Below, in pieces: positions 1-10,094 of a stretch of 64,000 nt of DNA (position 1 is the stretch's first letter; each line of letters begins with the position of its first letter). The position numbers and the translations under genes were made by a program. The notes below the pieces were generated by a model. It was given only the letters and a program-made list of their open reading frames with translations, did not search any database and was not told the origin of the DNA. Location of the stretch: the NCBI GenBank assembly GCA_027475525.1, contig JAMWFC010000117.1, forward strand, positions 4,760,183 to 4,824,182, read 5' to 3'. This DNA is from Macrolepiota albuminosa (taxonomy: Eukaryota > Basidiomycota > Agaricomycetes > Agaricales > Agaricaceae).

Positions 1-2
1 AA

Positions 3-1550
3 GAAGTGAGCATCCTTCGAGACATCCGACGAGGTAACCGGGAGGGCACTCAAGAAGATCTGGTAGCTAAGGCTGCCATGGCCTTGCATGCTCGAGAGAA
101 AGCTGGAGTGAAGTCTGTCCGCACCGACGAGTGGTCTCTGGAGAATGGTCTTCTCACCTTCCGGGGACGCATTTATGTTCCCAACCTGCCAGACCTCCGG
201 AGGCGGATTGTGGAACAGCATCATGACTCTCGAGTTGCAGGACATCCTGGCAGATGGAAGACACTGGAGCTGGTTTCGCGGAATTACTGGTGGCCTCAAA
301 TGTCACGGTATATTGGCTCTTACACCTCCACCTGCAATCTTTGCCTTCGGACTAAGCCTCGTCGTCAGCCTCCTATGGGACAGCTTCATCCATTGCCTAT
401 CCCAGCTGAGCGTTGGAGTGTGGCCTCGGTAGACTTCATTGTTGAGTTACCTGATTCTCATGGATATGATGCGATCATGGTGGTAGTGGATCTCTGTGGC
501 AAGCGTGCTCATTTTATTCCAACACACACTACTTGCTCAGCCATGGGTGCTGCCAATCTGTACCGGAAGCATGTCTGGAAGCTCCATGGGTTGTCAGATG
601 CTTATGTCTCAGACCGCGGACCTCAGTTTGTGGCAGAGTTTACGAGAGAACTGTATCGCCTCCTCCATGTCAAACTCCACACCTCCACAGCCTACCACCC
701 CCAGTCTGATGGCCAGACTGAGCGTGTCAACCAGGAGCTAGAACAGTATCTCCGGCTCTTCTGCAATGAACGACAGGATGACTGGGACGATCTATTACCA
801 GAGGCAGAGTTCCAGTACAACAACCGTGTACACGCTGCCACCCAGATGTCTCCTTTCCTTCTAGATACTGGTCGACATCCTCGGATGGGATTTGAGCCTC
901 GTGGACGACCTTCAGAGAATGAAGCTGTCAATGAGTTCATAGATCGGATGAAGGCAGCCCAGGAGGAGGCCAAGGCAGCTTTAGCTAAGGCAAAGGATGA
1001 CATGGCCCGCTACTACGATCGTGGACGAACTCCAGCCCCCAAGTACAAGCCTGGAGATCGAGTCTACCTGGATGCCTCTGACATTGCCACTACCCGACCT
1101 TCTCAGAAGCTCTCTCACCGTCGTCTAGGCCCCTTCCCTATAGTAAGACAGGTAGGCCCACTTGCCTATCGACTCAAGCTGCCTAGTGGAATGAGTCGAC
1201 TCCATCCAGTCTTCAATGTGGTGAAGCTTTCTCCAGCCCCAGAGGATCCAATTCCAGGTCGACGTCCACAGCCACCTCCACCACCAGTTCTGGTAAACAA
1301 CCAAGAAGAGTACGAAGTGGAGCGGATCCTAGACAGCCGACTCTTTAGGAATAAGCTTCAGTTCAAGGTCAAGTGGAAGGGCTATGGAATCGAGGACGTT
1401 TCCTGGGAGCCACAAGAGAATGTCCATGCCCCTGCCTTGGTCCGGGAATTCTATCAACAGCATCCTGATGCTCCTCGGGCAATCAGAGGCCTCTATTCCC
1501 TTTCCAAAGTGGACCAGGCCATCCAGAACTACTTCTATCCAGCACGTTGA
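3..1550 (+). CDS. Gypsy A Pol C-terminus: integrase and chromodomain (partial)
   Basis: Inserts retrotransposon cDNA into chromatin. The frame is open to the left edge, so the protein is 5'-truncated and the GTG at 6 is not a true start. Domain order from residue 1: HHCC zinc-binding module at about 70-113 (EQHH, later CNLC), the DDE core with Asp in VDFIVEL (~143), Asp in SDRGPQF (~204) and Glu in QTERVNQ (~240), an SH3-like C-terminal domain (GDRVYLDASD, about 350-405), and a chromodomain at about 437-490 (YEVERILDSR, then VKWKGYG and SWEP). All three catalytic acidic residues are present and there is no internal stop. Chromodomains of this type steer integration towards methylated histone H3 in the chromovirus branch; that targeting is family knowledge and is not shown here. 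Confidence 0.95.
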   Translation, partial: EVSILRDIRRGNREGTQEDLVAKAAMALHAREKAGVKSVRTDEWSLENGLLTFRGRIYVPNLPDLRRRIVEQHHDSRVAGHPGRWKTLELVSRNYWWPQMSRYIGSYTSTCNLCLRTKPRRQPPMGQLHPLPIPAERWSVASVDFIVELPDSHGYDAIMVVVDLCGKRAHFIPTHTTCSAMGAANLYRKHVWKLHGLSDAYVSDRGPQFVAEFTRELYRLLHVKLHTSTAYHPQSDGQTERVNQELEQYLRLFCNERQDDWDDLLPEAEFQYNNRVHAATQMSPFLLDTGRHPRMGFEPRGRPSENEAVNEFIDRMKAAQEEAKAALAKAKDDMARYYDRGRTPAPKYKPGDRVYLDASDIATTRPSQKLSHRRLGPFPIVRQVGPLAYRLKLPSGMSRLHPVFNVVKLSPAPEDPIPGRRPQPPPPPVLVNNQEEYEVERILDSRLFRNKLQFKVKWKGYGIEDVSWEPQENVHAPALVREFYQQHPDAPRAIRGLYSLSKVDQAIQNYFYPAR

Positions 1551-1576
1551 GACGCCGCACTCTAGAGGGGGGGTGA

Positions 1577-2095
1577 TGTCAGGGGACCCCTCATTCCTTT
1601 CTTCTTTCACTCCTTATTTCTTCACTCTCCTTTCATTCACTTCCTTATTTCTTCTACCATTCTCTCATTTTGCTGTTACTACTTCTTCAACACTATCTGT
1701 TGGTACTATTCTCAACCTTTGAGGTGCTCTGGTTCTTTAGCTATCACTCAGACAAGTGTGGGCCCTTCAGCACCGCTCTCAGGCTGCTTAGATAAGCCGG
1801 AGTTTGCCTTTCTGACTTCTAAAGTCCGGAGTTTTCCTCCCTTGTTTGCACACTTGTTTGGTTAGTCAATTTTCGAGTTTTTAAGGTTTTGTTGTACTGT
1901 ACAGTTGTTTCCCACGCTTCAGAGGCCCCAGAAGCGTCCAACCTGGCATAGGGAATCCCCAGACTTGTTCTCTTTGGATCTCCCTCTGCCAGGTGAGTAG
2001 CTACCTTGATATTGTCAGTATATATTCTAATACACTTTGGATCTCCCTCTGCCAGCTGTGTGACTGAGCCACAGCCTCTAGAGGTCGCCCTTACA
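1577..2095 (+). repeat. 3' LTR of gypsy A (519 bp)
   Basis: Starts TGTCAGGGGAC and ends GCCCTTACA. The boundaries are fixed by two solo copies in the window (9600-10089 and 40263-40760), which have the same ends and 5-bp target duplications. Compared with them, this copy keeps CpG at several sites (CACGCTTC, AAGCGTCC, AGGTCGCCC) where the solo copies read TG or CA. Confidence 0.93.
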
Positions 2096-3140
2096 AAGAG
2101 GGTCAGTTGGGGGTGGTACCCTTTGTTGGCAAAGAAGAGCGATATCCTGGTGGCAGAGTGTGGCGTGTTGTTGTAGGTGAACTCAGCCAGAGAAAGCTCG
2201 GCATGCCAGTTGTCCTGCAAGTAGTTGACGTATAGCCAGAGGTATTGCTTGAGAGATTGATTGACCCTTTCAGTTTGGCCATCGGTTCTGGGTGGTAGAC
2301 AGTAGAAAGGTTAGTCTTTACTTTGAGGGCCTTATACAGGGAGGTCCAGAACTTGGACACAAAGAGTGGGCCACGGTTGGAGACGATGTCATCTGGGAGT
2401 TTGTGCTTGGCAAAGACATGCTCAAGGAATAGTCAGGCAAAGTCCAGGGCGGTATCCATGGTGTGGCAGGGTAGGAAGATGCTCTGTTTGGTCAGCCTAC
2501 ATACAACAACGAGAATGGCATCGAACCCTTCAGATTCCAAGAGTTCAATGATATGATCCATGGATATGGAGGACCAGGGACGTTGTCTGACCAGCAAAGA
2601 TTTCAGGAGTCCATAGAGCCAGTGTCGGGAGACCTTGGCTCAGAGGCAGGGTTTGCATAATTAAATATAGCAGGTCACATCCTTCTTTAGTCCTGGCCAA
2701 AAGTAAGTCTGGGAGACAAGCTGGAGGGTTTTATGTATCCCAGAGTGTCCCCAGAGTTTGTAGTTGTGATGTTGGCAAAGAACATTGTATCAAAGTCAGG
2801 CGTGATCTGGGATGTAGATGCGACCATTCTGGAGGAGAAGTTTTTTGTTGGGGGACAAGAAGAAGGCAGGGTCCAGGTCAGTTCTATCAAGAGGGTTGCG
2901 GGGGTCATAGTTGGTGAAGTACTTGTCTTGTGAGGCACAGTGGATCTGACTTAGGGTCCCTTTGTCATTTAGAATTAGTACAGCATTCAGATGTTCAGGA
3001 GGGATTACCATGTGATGATTGAACACATTGTGCTCTGCCTCGAATGACTTCTTGGGATAGATGTTGGGTTGCCAGGTGAGGGCATTGGGCTTGGCCCTGA
3101 GTTGTCCCAGGCAGTACTGGATCATGAAGTCGTACTCCAA
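2096..3140 (-). pseudogene. Gypsy B integrase remnant
   Basis: Fragments of the linker and integrase core in shifting frames. Visible are the post-RNase H linker (PNALTWQP, then NGRIYIPD near 2800), the first catalytic Asp in MDHIIELLE (near 2560), SNRGPLF near 2375 where the usual SDRGP Asp has become Asn, and Glu in QTERVNQSL (near 2270). Coding stops after KGYHPQLTLF at 2096 because element A inserted there. The triad is therefore D-N-E and the enzyme cannot be active. It would have integrated element B cDNA. Confidence 0.85.
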
Positions 3141-4400
3141 GAGGATCTACTCTAAGAGAATCTCAGACTACTGGGCCTGTTGTCAGCTAAGTTGCTTGGT
3201 CGTGGTGAAATATTGCAGGTTGTTGTGATCTGAGTAGACCTGAATCTGGTAGGGCCCTCTTGAGGTAGGCTCACCACTGTTTGAAGGCTTGGATGATGGC
3301 AAGGAGTTCCTTATTGTAGATGTCATAGTTGAGTTTGGCATCTATCATAGACTGAGTATAGAAGGCAACTGGCTGAGGTTCTCTGCCGTTAGATCCCATC
3401 TGTGAGAGAATCCCAGTGATGGCATAGTCAGAGGTGTCACATTCCAGGATGATCAGGAGGGTGGGGTTGTAATGCCGGAGTACAGGGGCAACTGTGAAAG
3501 CCTCCTTGAGCAAGTTAAAGATACTCTGGCACTTACTGTCCCAGTTTCATGCAATGTCCTTGCATGTGAGCCGGTTGAGGGGTTTCATAATACCAGAGTA
3601 GTTGTCTATAAACCTCTGGTAGAAGTTAGCAAAACCCAAGAAAGACTGTACTTCCTTGATGTTCCAGGGTTATGGCCAGTTGACGATGGCCTCAACCTTG
3701 TGGGGGTCCATGCAAACACCATTTGGTGATACTATGACACCGAGTTACTCAACCTCTTCCATGTGGAATGAGCACTTCTCGGGCTTGGCATGGAGGTTGT
3801 GTTTCTAGAGGTATTCAAGGACTTGCCAGACATGCTTCTGGTGGTCCTCTTTTGAGTCAGAGTAGATGAGGATGTTGTCCAGGTAAATGATGATGAAGAC
3901 ATCACTCATGTCGTGAAAGATGTCATTTATGAAGTATTGGAACATGGCAGGGGAGTTAGTCATTCCAAAAGGCATTATGAGGTACTCAAACAGACTATAC
4001 CGCATGCAGAATGCAGTTTTCCACTTGTGTCCTGGGGTGATGCAGACGTTATTGTAACCAGAGTGGAGGTCAATTTTTGTGTAAACCTTGGTGCTGTAGA
4101 GTTGATTAACCAGATCACTGATAAGTGGGGAGTCCCCGGTAGTCGACACAAAGTTGGAGTGAGCTGTCCTTCTTCTTGGCAAATAGAACCAGAGCTCCAG
4201 CAGCAGAGGCCAAGGGGCAGATGAATTCCTTCCTGAGCATTTCATTGAGATAGTCCTTGAGGGCATGTAGTTTGGTTTCCAACATATTATATACCTTGCC
4301 AAAGGGTGGGGAGGCCCCTTCCTTGAGGTTGGTCATATGGTTATAGGGATGGTGAGGAGGGATTTTCTTGGCATCTCCTTCAGAGAACACATCAGCAAAT
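3141..4400 (-). pseudogene. Gypsy B reverse transcriptase / RNase H remnant
   Basis: RT at about 4390-3800 shows the fingers and palm motifs FAKKKDSSLQ, YTKIDLHSGYNNV, MPFGMTNSPAMFQ and YLDNILIYS. The last is the catalytic YxDD box with its second Asp changed to Asn. RNase H at about 3513-3180 shows ECDTSDYAITGILSQ and YDIYNKELLAII. Frameshifts and stops separate the blocks. The enzyme would have copied the element RNA into DNA and removed the RNA strand. The sequence is CpG-poor and clearly dead. Confidence 0.88.
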
Positions 4401-4828
4401 TCATGGTACTCCAGGGGAACTACTTCTTGTAAGATCTGCTCCTCAGTTTTTTTCTCTGGGGAGGTAGTATCTGCTTATAAGTGTTCTTCTGGAAGGGAGG
4501 GCAAGGTGTGCAGTTGAAACATGGGGGTTCCTTCCTGCATGAGATGTGCAAAGGGAGCAGCCCTGATGATTTTGATGTTGAGTGCCTCCAGGTTGATTGG
4601 AGGTGTTGGGCCGCAAGTCAGAACAGGAGGGGTGTATGTCTGAGACTGGGTCAGGTAGTTCAGTCCCTTGTGCTTGTTCCAGGAGATGTTGGGAGGTTGG
4701 TTGGGGGCCTTGTGGACTTGGGAGGGTGTCAGGAGTATGGTCAAGGGTGTCGGCCTGAGATGCTTGGGTAGGAGGGCGGTCGAGGATGTCGGCCTGGGAG
4801 GCTTGGAACTGGTTTCAGGATATGGGGT

Positions 4829-5263
4829 CTAAGGTGTTGGATTGCTTCTGAGGGCCCAGAGGTGTACAGTGGTCATTGAGTGGTCCTTGGGTCCTGGGAA
4901 CATCATAGTAAGCATCCTCCAGTCAATGTCAGGGTTTGCATCCCACAGCCAGGGGAGCCCTAGTATGAGTGGGGTCAAATCATGAAGCCGTGTGACCAGG
5001 AAGTCTGATGTGAATTCAAAACCGTTGTCCAGAGTCATGTGCCCTGGACAGGACCTCCTGATGGGGCTGGAGGAGGAGGGGGTGCTGTCGAGCCATTGTA
5101 GGTTGAGGGATTGCTTGAGGCGGTCATGGGAGAGGTCGAGGGCATTGCTGACAAAGACTCTGGTGGCTTTGCTGTCAATAAGAGCTGACAGTGGCCCTGG
5201 GGCGCCGTTCAACCTGGCATTGATGATGAAGGATCTCAATGATTGAGACTGGAGCCCAGACAA
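4829..5263 (-). pseudogene. Gypsy B second retropepsin-like module
   Basis: An aspartic-protease-like segment between the first protease (5346-5742) and RT. The active-site box reads ALIDSKATRVF, with Lys where Gly is expected, followed by a flap-like stretch and LILGLPWLWDANPDIDW, the usual retropepsin end (LGLPWL). The equivalent module in relic D (62970-63194) keeps ALIDSGATQVF, so the ancestor carried a proper DSG box. A retropepsin cuts Gag-Pol. Two such modules in tandem are unusual; see the findings. Confidence 0.75.
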
Positions 5264-5345
5264 TGTTGTGGTCCCATCTGGAGGTTTCTTTGGGGTTGGA
5301 TCAGAGCTTGGGGAATCAGGGATGTTGAAGGGGAGCTGCTGGTTG

Positions 5346-5742
5346 TCAGTTGTCAGTCTCCAATTCAGGCAGAGGATGAGGTGTCACCAGTTGACATGGA
5401 GGTTGGTGTCTCAGAGCCAGAGGAGCCCCAGGATTAGGGGTGTGGAGGGGTGGAGTTTGGTCACCAGCATCTGGAGAGTGTGAGTTTGTCTGTTGGTGAA
5501 GGTAATGGGCATATGCACAAAATGAGTGATGTCTCCAGCCATGGAGGCATCTCCATTGAAGAGGCAAAGTTGGACGGGGATTGGGAGTCATTGGGCAAGC
5601 TCCAGAGTGGAAGAGGACCAGGCCTTGTCGATGAAGTTGTCTGTGGTGCCACTGTCAATGAGGATGTTGAGGGGTCTCTGGAGGGGGTGATGCGGGTTAT
5701 CAGGAGGAGGGAGTGCAAGGAGTGGGAGGGTAGGTAAGCCAT
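5346..5742 (-). pseudogene. Gypsy B first retropepsin module
   Basis: Directly downstream of gag. The active-site box ILIDSGTTDNFID is intact; the rest is broken by frameshifts, with a degraded end resembling LLGLRHQ. The same arrangement recurs in relic D (TLINSGATDNLID, then LVLGLPWLQETNP at about 62555-62830). As the protease nearest gag it is the likelier canonical Gag-Pol protease. Confidence 0.72.
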
Positions 5743-5899
5743 GAGGGTGTCCTGTATGAGTGTTGTTGAGCGTAGATAGGAGACTGAAGCAGAAAAGATG
5801 TTGGGGTTGATTCTGCAATTTAGTGCATCTTCCAGGTCTAAATTGCTGGGTTGTTTTCTGAGTATTTGTAGGTGGTGTCTTTTCTCTCAAAAGTCCAGG

Positions 5900-7264
5900 T
5901 GGCACGTTCCATGATCTGTCATTGGGGGCACTTGAAAATGAAATGGTCTTTTTCACCGCAGAGTATACATGCACCCTCCCTTCTCCATCAATCCTGCACA
6001 TCCTTCAGAGCCTTGATCCAGGGCCATCTCTTCTTCTAAAGTTGGTTAGCCCAGAGGGCCTCTTTGTCCTGTTTGTTGGGGAGTTCGGAGTCATCCAGGT
6101 CTTCCAGGAGCTTGTTGGGGTGTGGACTATCGCCAGGATTGTTAATAGCCATAGCAGCATTGAGCTGGGCCTGGGGTCGGGTGCCACTGCTAGAGTTAGC
6201 GTTGGGGGGACCACAACTTACAGGGGGGCAGCTGCTAGAAAAAGGAGGTGGGCCAGGGTTCTGGTTTGGGAGATTAGGGGGTTCTCCAGAGGACCAGGGT
6301 GGGCCTCCTTGAGGATTCCAGGGGGCCCAGGAGTTTGAGTACTCGCTGCAGTCTTCCCAGTAGCGCTAGTTGATCTGCATAACAAGGGCCTTGTATCCAT
6401 CGTAAAAGAGTTGTTTTGGGGTGAGTTGGAGGACATCCTTGATGCATTGTGGCAGTGCACAGCAAAGAGCATACCAGAAAGCACTATAGTTCCAGCCTGT
6501 CTCATAAGCTTCCTTCTCGAAACATATGATGAAAGTGGTGAAGCATTCTTGAAAGCACATTCAGAGGTTGAAAAGATTGTCCTCAGCCTCAGCCACAGTG
6601 TTGTAGATCCTGAACTTCCTGGAGAACTCATCAACAAAGGCTTGCCAGCTGGAGAGTGCCGGGTTGTTGGGGTCGAACTGGATGAAGGCCATGTAGTGGT
6701 TAAAGGCGATTCTCTGAAGGTACAAGGTGGCAAAGGCCACCCTAGAGCTGTCAACCTAGAATGTGAGTGGCTTTGCCTGAATTGTATTAAGACATTGAGT
6801 TAGGAATGTAGGCCATTTCCAGGAGTCCCAGCCTGTAAATGCATCAGGTTTCTGAATATCCAGGCATCCTTTGTAGATGAGGGTATTGCGGGCATCATCT
6901 GGTCCTGCTGCATTATGGGGAGGGGATCCTGCATTGTAGTAATAATAATAGTGGTTACTCCCCCCTCCTTGGGGAGAAAAGGTGCTGAGGGCAGGGCCTC
7001 CTCTGGGTGGCTCACCTGGGAGTCCACAGCCTGGAGGTCTATTGTCCCAAGGGGGGTCATTTCTGTTGGGGGGAGGTCTGGGTCTCTATGCAGGAGGTGG
7101 CAGGAATGGCAGGCCAGGGGGTTGTCTTCGGAAGTTGGCCAGGGGTGGTGGAGGTGGTGCTGGGTTGAGTGCCAGATTGCATGGAAAACATTCAACTCAG
7201 GACAGTCAAGCTTGCACTGGGGGCCATGGGGGGTTCCATAGGTTGAAGTGGGGTGGGGGGTCAT
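5900..7264 (-). pseudogene. Gypsy B gag remnant with zinc knuckle
   Basis: Frames at 7264-6800 and 6754-6218 give a Ty3-type Gag: RVAFATLYLQRIAFNHY, SSWQAFVDEFSRKF, then ECFTTFIICFEKEAYETGW and LFYDGYKAL. Near 5990-5920 a degenerate CCHC zinc knuckle is visible; relic D keeps it better (ACMLCSEKDHFISEW at about 62268-62311). Gag forms the particle and binds RNA. Several frameshifts make this copy non-functional. Confidence 0.75.
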
Positions 7265-9239
7265 GATGGAAGGTTGGCTCAGGAGGGGCTGGGGCAGTCA
7301 TAGGTGGCGGTGCCAGAGTTGTTGCAGGCATGGGGCATTGTTTGTTGTTGTCTCAAGTGAGCTTGTCAATGTAGCGCAGCATGTCATCCATACTAGGGGT
7401 GTCAGCCCAGGGTCTCCCAGAGGTCACTGGGGGCAGGGGTTGGGCATTGTCTATTCGTGAGAGCAGTTCCAGGGGTCTCTGAGGCTGTCCCTAGGTCTTC
7501 AAGGTGCTAAAAATAGAGTTAGCCCTATAGCAAGTTGACAAGCCTACTGTGTGGGCAGCAGGCTGATCGAATAGCCCACCCATTGGGTTGAGGGACTGCA
7601 GTATGGCTGAGGCATTCTGTCGTTCTTCCCATTGTTATTGCTCCGGAGTTGGGACCATGGAGGCTGCCAGGGCTGGTTCTGGAGGTTCCCATCAGATGTG
7701 AATTGAGTGACTGGAGTCTGTGTGTTAAGATACAGACACCAATAAGTCTACGGGATAATAATAAGTATGTTGTGAATAACTAAAAGAATAGATCGAGCTT
7801 ACCCTCAGAGTCTCGCACAATAGTGTAGACAGCTGAAAGAAAACTCGATTGGAGTATGTCTGTATCTGTACGAAGAAAAAATAAGGTTTTGACATAAAGA
7901 TTAAATAATGATCAAAAGAGTGGCGCGTGGCACACAGAGAACATGAAAAAGAAAACTTGTGGTAATGGCCGACAGCTGTATCTCTGCCTAGTGGCGCAGA
8001 TACCCAACACTGTGGAGTTGTTGAGGGGTTGTGGGGAGGGGGACGCATGGACTTCATTGAGCAGTTGCTGCAGTTCTTTGCAGAGGACTGTGTTGCGCCT
8101 GTACTTTACCATAGTCTGTTCTGGGAGTTTTCCTTGAGTGAGTTGATCCCTGAATTCGACCAAGCAATGGGCCCAGTCCTTCGGAGTGCCTTCAAAGTCA
8201 TTGTGTCCAAATTCCATGAGTAACACCCTTGTCCGTTGCACAAAGTTCTCTCGCAAGATCCTAAGCGAGCAGAGCACCTCGTCACATTGACGTTTATATT
8301 TCTCAAAACATCATTGTTCCATTGGTGATGGAGGGGTCCATGCAGGTAGGGCAGTGGCCGGGTAGTGTCGAGGAGAGTAGTCATAGTTGGGAGGTCTGTG
8401 GGGTTGGGGGACAGAGTGTTGGTAACCATAGTAGGGGGTGGGGGCAAAGGGATCTTTGCTGGGGGGGATTGGGCAAGGTCCACTGGGGATAGATGGGGTC
8501 TCTGGTAGACCTCCAGGGATGCTCCAGTATGAAGGGGCCTCTACGGGTCAGGCCATGGCTAGGTTGGATGGGGGGGCCCAGCTGGCTGAGGGCCCCAGGT
8601 CGTAGAGGGATGGATCAGGGGCCCAGTGACGGTGGAGACATTGGTGTTCATATGGGAGAGGTAGGTAGACAGAGCAGGAGGTCTGTGCAGAGTAATGGTT
8701 GGGGACCAGACGTTTGTAAGGGTCGGTCTGGTAGCCCATGGGGTAATAGGTGTGAATATACATAGCCATCAAGAATGGTGTAAGGAGGAAGTCTTGATAT
8801 TATGTCAGGTTCTGCTGAGTCAGGGGCTTTCCAGAAAAGCAACACCTTTATAAGGCAAACTTGATCTACGTGTACTCAGGTGTCTGGAACTCTGGACTGA
8901 GCTCCAGGGTTCAAGACACAATTAGGGGATTCCTGGGGTAAAGAACTTAGTCTGGGAGTCAGGTGGAGTCAAAAAGAATTAAAGGGATAGAGTCAAGTTG
9001 AGAACTGGAGGTTCTAGGACAAGACCCAGTTAGCAAAGTTTAAGTTGCAAAGTGCATACCAGTCTTAAAAGCATGTGAACAAATTGAGTGTGCCAGTCAA
9101 AGCATACTAGCCAAGCATGCCAGTCAGTGCATACCAGTCAATCAAAGGGGCATGCAAATAATCAGTTTAATATCAAGACTAGCAAATACAAGGAGGGGGT
9201 TACTCTATAAGTACTATGAGGTTCTGAGGGGCATTGAGT
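7265..9239 (-). other. 5' part of gypsy B, product not recognised
   Basis: Minus-strand open stretches at 8483-8106 and 8277-7912 contain EFRDQLTQGKLPEQTMVKY and ELQQLLNEVHASP, in a Pro/Ser-rich setting. I do not recognise a domain. They may be an N-terminal Gag extension of this family or an unrelated insertion. The stretch at 7740-7900 is AT-rich and free of long frames. From 8790 to 9240 no coding frame stands out. Confidence 0.4.
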
Positions 9240-9440
9240 AACAGAAGGGGACTGTATGCTGGGGATCACACATGCAGGATGTGTGATCAATTGGTGTGGA
9301 GGTGAGCCGTGATGCATGATGCGTGATGGCCAGGTTGAATGGCATGATCCAATTGTTGATTGTGGGGTGGTGGTCGGGCCATTAGATAGTCTCGGGGTCC
9401 ATGATGTGGGGCTGTTGGGAGTACTGTGTGATGGTGGGCC
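9240..9440 (-). repeat. B/D-family terminal region
   Basis: Matches 61935-62040 in the opposite orientation (for example GATGCATGATGCGTGATGGC here against the reverse of the segment near 61990). It lies outside the gag region in both copies, so it is probably the 5' untranslated or LTR part of the family. No clean LTR boundary was found. Confidence 0.6.
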
Positions 9441-9599
9441 TTGATGCTCATGATGGCAGTGTTGGTGGTTGTGGTAGCAGGGAGTTGTGTCATGGAGTCA
9501 GAGGAGGGGCCTCAAATAGAGTTCTGGGGGTGTCCCAGGGTGGTTCTGGGTAGGAGGGGTTGTGACACTTGTTCACCATGTTCTGAATGTACTGGAGAC

Positions 9600-10089
9600 T
9601 GTCAAGGGACTCCTTATTTCTTTCTTTTCTCACTCCTTATTTCTTCGCTCTCCCTTCATTCATTTTCTTATTTCTTCTGACATTATTTCATTTTACTGTT
9701 TCTATTCTTTCAACACTATCTGTTAGTACTACTCTCAGCCCTTGAGATGCTCTAGTTCTTTAGCTACCATTCAGACAAGTGTGGGCCCTTCAGCACCGCT
9801 TCCAAACTGCTTATATAAGCCAGAGTTTTCCTGCCTTATTTGCACAGTTGTTTGGTTAGTCAATTTTTGAGTTTTTAAGGTTTTGTTGTACTGTACAGTT
9901 GTTTCCCATGCTTCAGAAGCCCCAGAAGCATCCAACCTGGCATAGGGAATCTCTAGACTTGTTCTCTTTGGATTTTCCTCTGCCAGGTGAGTAGTTATTA
10001 TGATATTGTCAGTATGTACTCTAATACACTTTGGATCTCCCTCTGCCAGCTGTGTGACTGAGCCACAGCCTCTAGAGGTCACCTTTACA
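9600..10089 (+). repeat. Solo LTR of the gypsy A family (490 bp)
   Basis: Starts TGTCAAGGGAC and ends CCTTTACA, and aligns along its whole length with the LTR at 1577-2095. It is flanked by the 5-bp direct repeat GAGAC (9595-9599 and 10090-10094). This is the product expected when recombination between two LTRs removes the internal part. Several CpG sites of the A LTR are TG or CA here. Confidence 0.93.
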
Positions 10090-10094
10090 GAGAC

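Larger units (their letters stand above)
1..2095 (+). mobile_element. Ty3/gypsy chromovirus element A, 3' half
   Basis: Young LTR retrotransposon cut by the left edge of the window. It shows the end of pol (integrase plus chromodomain), a purine-rich tract just before the LTR (1561-1573, the likely plus-strand primer) and a complete 3' LTR. The coding part is uninterrupted and keeps many CpG dinucleotides, unlike the other gypsy copies here. The LTR is followed directly by minus-strand integrase sequence of element B, so A was inserted into B. The 5' LTR is outside the window, so the target duplication (expected to be the 5 bp at 2096-2100) cannot be tested. Confidence 0.93.
2096..9594 (-). 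mobile_element. Ty3/gypsy element B, decayed, interrupted by A
   Basis: Read on the minus strand, the order is a 5' region (9594 to about 7300), gag, two retropepsin segments, RT, RNase H and integrase, with many frameshifts and stops. The integrase stops at 2096 where the element A LTR begins; the missing end should lie left of this window beyond A. The outer part at 9240-9440 matches 61935-62040 in reverse orientation, so both belong to one family (B/D). The 5' side ends at a solo LTR of another family (9600-10089). Confidence 0.85.
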
